This document shows, piece by piece, positions 15,165 to 17,236 of a DNA stretch of 17,236 bases (its first letter is position 1; the number at the start of each line of letters is the position of its first letter). The notes below the pieces were generated by a model, which ran no database searches, was not told the DNA's origin, and saw only the letters and a program-made list of their open reading frames with translations. The stretch comes from Ignavibacteria bacterium (GTDB lineage: Bacteria; Bacteroidota; Ignavibacteria; Ignavibacteriales; Melioribacteraceae), in the NCBI GenBank assembly GCA_011049495.1, contig DSBF01000014.1, positions 1-17,236 of the forward strand, read 5' to 3'. The position numbers and the translations under genes are program-made.

Positions 15165-15910
15165 TTACACTTTTTTCTTTAATAAACACTCACAACCAAA
15201 CGCAAAAAACTCCCTAAGAGCGGGAATATTCGGAAACTTTAAAGGAGTAACTCCAAATCTAATTTTATAAATGGGTCTAAACAAAAATAAATCTCTTTTT
15301 ATTATTTGGAACGAATACTTCTTGATAAAATATTCAAATCTATTAATGCTCAAAGCGATCTTATAATTTTCAATAACATGATTTATCAGCGTCTCCTTCT
15401 CATTTAAAGACTTTCCTAAAAACCTAATTAAGAAATTTGGTAAAAAGTGCACATAAGGAATATACCGAAAAATTGATTTAGCATTTTGTTGATGCCCTGC
15501 GAACCCCGAAAACCTAGGCGAAAAAGTAATAAATAAATATCCGTCATTTTTCAATAAACTATAAAGATTATTAAAAGCTTTATCTCTATCGGGAATATGC
15601 TCAATTGCATCGCGCATCACAATCAGATCATATTTTTCATTAAGTTTTTCGATAATGTTTAAGTCGGTTATATCGGCTTGAATTATATCAAGCTCAGGCG
15701 CTTTATCGTTGGCAATATTAACTCGGGATTGTTCGAGTTCAATACCTTTTATTTTTATTCCCTTATCATGCAAGACTTTTACGAAGCCCCCTCGGCGCAT
15801 CCGACTTCAAGAATTCTTTTTTCCGAAAATTTTGATATATTTTTTTCAAAATTGGGAATCAAAAAAGATTGCGTAAATTTTATTTGTTCGTAATAATGTT
15901 TTTCCGCCAT
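15165..15910 (-). pseudogene. SAM-dependent methyltransferase split by a one-base frameshift
   Basis: Reading starts at the ATG at 15910 (three bases after the epimerase stop): MAEKHYYEQIKFTQSF... to ILEVGCAEGAS, then a TAA at once. Motif I of a class I methyltransferase (EVGCAEGGF) is thus cut after EG. Shifting by one base at the G run (plus-strand CCCCC, 15787-15791) continues perfectly: GFVKVLHDKGIKIKGIELEQ, QADITDL, DLIVMRDAIEHIPD, DGYLFITFSPRFSGFAGHQQN, to the stop at 15165. One added G restores a 248-aa protein. The 3' part alone could start at 15800 (MRRGGFV) but would lack half of motif I. The downstream frame shows no decay, so this may be a sequencing error in a homopolymer, a very recent mutation, or a slippage switch. 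Given its context it probably methylates a sugar or glycan end. Confidence 0.85.
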
Positions 15911-15913
15911 TAA

Positions 15914-16918
15914 TTATAATCTTCCGATTTTTTTAAGCGCCTTATATTTTACCGTATACATTTTTATCGCATTTAAAAATGAATCCTGCTTTGAAAAAAT
16001 ATCTGCGTATCTATCAAAGATTTCATTACCGGTAATTCTTTTCATCACTTTTAACTGAGCAACATGAAGTCTTTGATATTGTATTGTTGCCGGATCAATT
16101 TTGGGGTACCATTCGGCTTCACATAAATTATATTTAGACCAAAAACCCATATTATATTGAGGCAATATATTTGCCAAAGTTTCTACGCCTTGATCAAAAA
16201 GTTTTCTGCTTTTAGGATTATCAGGAAAAGCCCGCACGAAGTCATAAATACCAAATAAAGCGAACATCATCCCATTTAAAACTAAAGTCGGAACAGATGA
16301 AGTATATTCTTCATAAAAAGGACCAAACTCTGTATAAGAGGAAACTCCTCCTTCGCTTACAGGATATTCGAAACTTTTTAATGATTCCTCGGCAATCTTT
16401 CTATAGTTTTCGTCTTTTGTTAATTGATAGCCGCGGGTTAATATAGACTGACCTCTGCTTTGTGAAAATGCAGATTGCCAAGGTCCTGGATTTTTATATT
16501 GCGGTAAAGGAACTTCGGTTAACCATCTTACGCCAAGTTTTTCAGAGTAATCAAAATTTTTTTCATCTGCGAACCAATTGCAAAAATTGATAAATCGATT
16601 TTTATCTTTATCACTGTTTGAATTTAGATATGAATGGAAAACTGCTAATCCAAGCTGACCAATAGAGATTGGGAAATAAACATACTCTTTCTCGCTAACA
16701 TCGATATACGTTTTGTTAATCGGGATACCATTTTTGTCGAATTTATTAATTAAAGGCTGATCTGCACCGGATGAAACCCTGTCTACAGTAAAAACAAAAT
16801 AGTATTCCTTTAAATCGTTTGAATGCACATTTTCTGTAAGTGGGTATCTTTGTTTAGGAGTTTGAATATCTCTCCTGAATTTGTCCATCATAAAAAGTAT
16901 TTTTTTTATTTTACTCAT
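15914..16918 (-). CDS. D-glucuronyl C5-epimerase-like protein
   Basis: The 334-aa protein matches the C5-epim_C fold known from heparan sulfate/heparosan C5-epimerases, which turn D-glucuronate into L-iduronate within a polymer. The matching segments, compared with the animal enzyme from memory, are: YFPISIGQLGLAVFHSYL (81-98); PGPWQSAFSQSRGQSILTRGY (145-164, split around the family's W-x-S-x3-Q-x2-G); FYEEYTSSVPTLVLNGMMFA (201-220); MGFWSKYNL (257-265); and IQYQRLHVAQLKVM (279-292). Tyr202/205, Tyr263 and Tyr281 fall where the animal enzyme has its catalytic tyrosines. No signal peptide or clear transmembrane helix is seen, so it probably acts in the cytoplasm. Its ATG overlaps the upstream GT4 stop (ATGA) and its stop is 3 bp from the next gene. 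The substrate polymer is not shown by the window. Confidence 0.85.
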   Translation of the reverse strand: MSKIKKILFMMDKFRRDIQTPKQRYPLTENVHSNDLKEYYFVFTVDRVSSGADQPLINKFDKNGIPINKTYIDVSEKEYVYFPISIGQLGLAVFHSYLNSNSDKDKNRFINFCNWFADEKNFDYSEKLGVRWLTEVPLPQYKNPGPWQSAFSQSRGQSILTRGYQLTKDENYRKIAEESLKSFEYPVSEGGVSSYTEFGPFYEEYTSSVPTLVLNGMMFALFGIYDFVRAFPDNPKSRKLFDQGVETLANILPQYNMGFWSKYNLCEAEWYPKIDPATIQYQRLHVAQLKVMKRITGNEIFDRYADIFSKQDSFLNAIKMYTVKYKALKKIGRL

Positions 16919-17236
16919 ACTTTATTAAAATACTCTGCTAATTGTTTAGTTAAATTTTTTCTTGAATACATTTTAATTTTCTGCGGGTCTGCCCCTTTAA
17001 GTTTACCAGTCTGCCACTTGAAGTAAAGTTCATTTAATAATTCGATACAATTATGATTTTGGTCAACAATAATTCCGGCTTCAAGATCTTTGAGGATTTT
17101 ATTTGCGTCGCCTAATTTATCGCCTATTCCTAAAACAAAATTACCTGTAGAGATATATTCAAAAAGTTTGCCGGGGATATGACCGGAATAATGCGATACT
17201 TTTTCGGTAAATAATAAAAGTAAATCCGACTCAAAC
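16915..17236 (-). CDS. GT4-family glycosyltransferase, C-terminal end only
   Basis: About 106 codons are open from the right edge (frame from 17235) to TGA at 16917-16915, which overlaps the epimerase ATG by four bases. The residues show the donor-binding end of a GT-B enzyme: FESDLLLLFTEKVSHYSGHI, then PGKLFEYISTGNFVLGIGD, then LEAGIIVDQNHNCIELLNEL and a C-terminal YSRKNLTKQLAEYFNKV. The 'PGKLFEY' segment, followed a few residues later by an acidic 'AGIIV' region, is the standard Glycos_transf_1 pattern. The start and acceptor half lie outside the window. It is translationally coupled to the epimerase and is the first visible gene of the polysaccharide block. Confidence 0.85.
   Translation of the reverse strand, partial: FESDLLLLFTEKVSHYSGHIPGKLFEYISTGNFVLGIGDKLGDANKILKDLEAGIIVDQNHNCIELLNELYFKWQTGKLKGADPQKIKMYSRKNLTKQLAEYFNKV

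Noticed and set aside
15783..15797. Classic -1 programmed frameshift signal in the methyltransferase.
   Set aside because: The site does not form an X-XXY-YYZ heptamer in the zero frame, and no downstream stimulatory structure was recognised; a mutation or sequencing error is simpler.

Overview
The window is AT-rich, densely coded DNA with the standard code. Most starts are ATG with little or no Shine-Dalgarno sequence, and genes are packed with gaps of a few bases or overlaps. These traits, the one plausible promoter (a TAnnTTTG-type -7 box before prfA) and the gene set (YfhO, AAA_14/DUF4143 ATPase, ECF sigma with short zinc anti-sigma, lipid-linked polysaccharide genes) point to the Bacteroidota/Chlorobiota/Ignavibacteria group. 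That placement is inference; there is no rRNA in the window.

Left part (1-3287): the 3' end of alaS runs rightward into a convergent block on the minus strand. Read in its own direction, that block is an ECF sigma factor, an overlapping soluble zinc anti-sigma factor, an OsmC-family peroxidase/thiol protein, and an AAA_14/DUF4143 ATPase. The ATPase start codon abuts a 41-bp near-perfect palindrome. The sigma/anti-sigma/OsmC order resembles a thiol-redox stress module.

Middle part (3288-9167): a 282-bp divergent intergenic region is followed by a plus-strand run. It holds a large cNMP-GAF-histidine-kinase-like protein whose expected phospho-accepting His is Gln, then miaA (tRNA A37 modification), a family-2-type glycosyltransferase overlapping miaA, and prfA (release factor 1) with its own likely promoter and RBS.

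Right part (9172-17236): a single minus-strand polysaccharide block that enters from beyond the right edge. In transcription order it holds a GT4 glycosyltransferase (C-terminus only), a D-glucuronyl C5-epimerase-like protein, a SAM methyltransferase split by a one-base frameshift in a G run, a YfhO-type multispanning protein, a second GT4 glycosyltransferase, a methyltransferase with two CxxC pairs, and a Wzx-like flippase. Together they would build, modify and export a lipid-linked glycan, possibly with a C5-epimerised uronic acid.

No tRNA, rRNA, CRISPR array, insertion sequence or convincing rho-independent terminator was seen. No complete, clearly new system is evident. The best leads are the ATPase palindrome, the His-less kinase, the C5-epimerase locus and the frameshifted methyltransferase.
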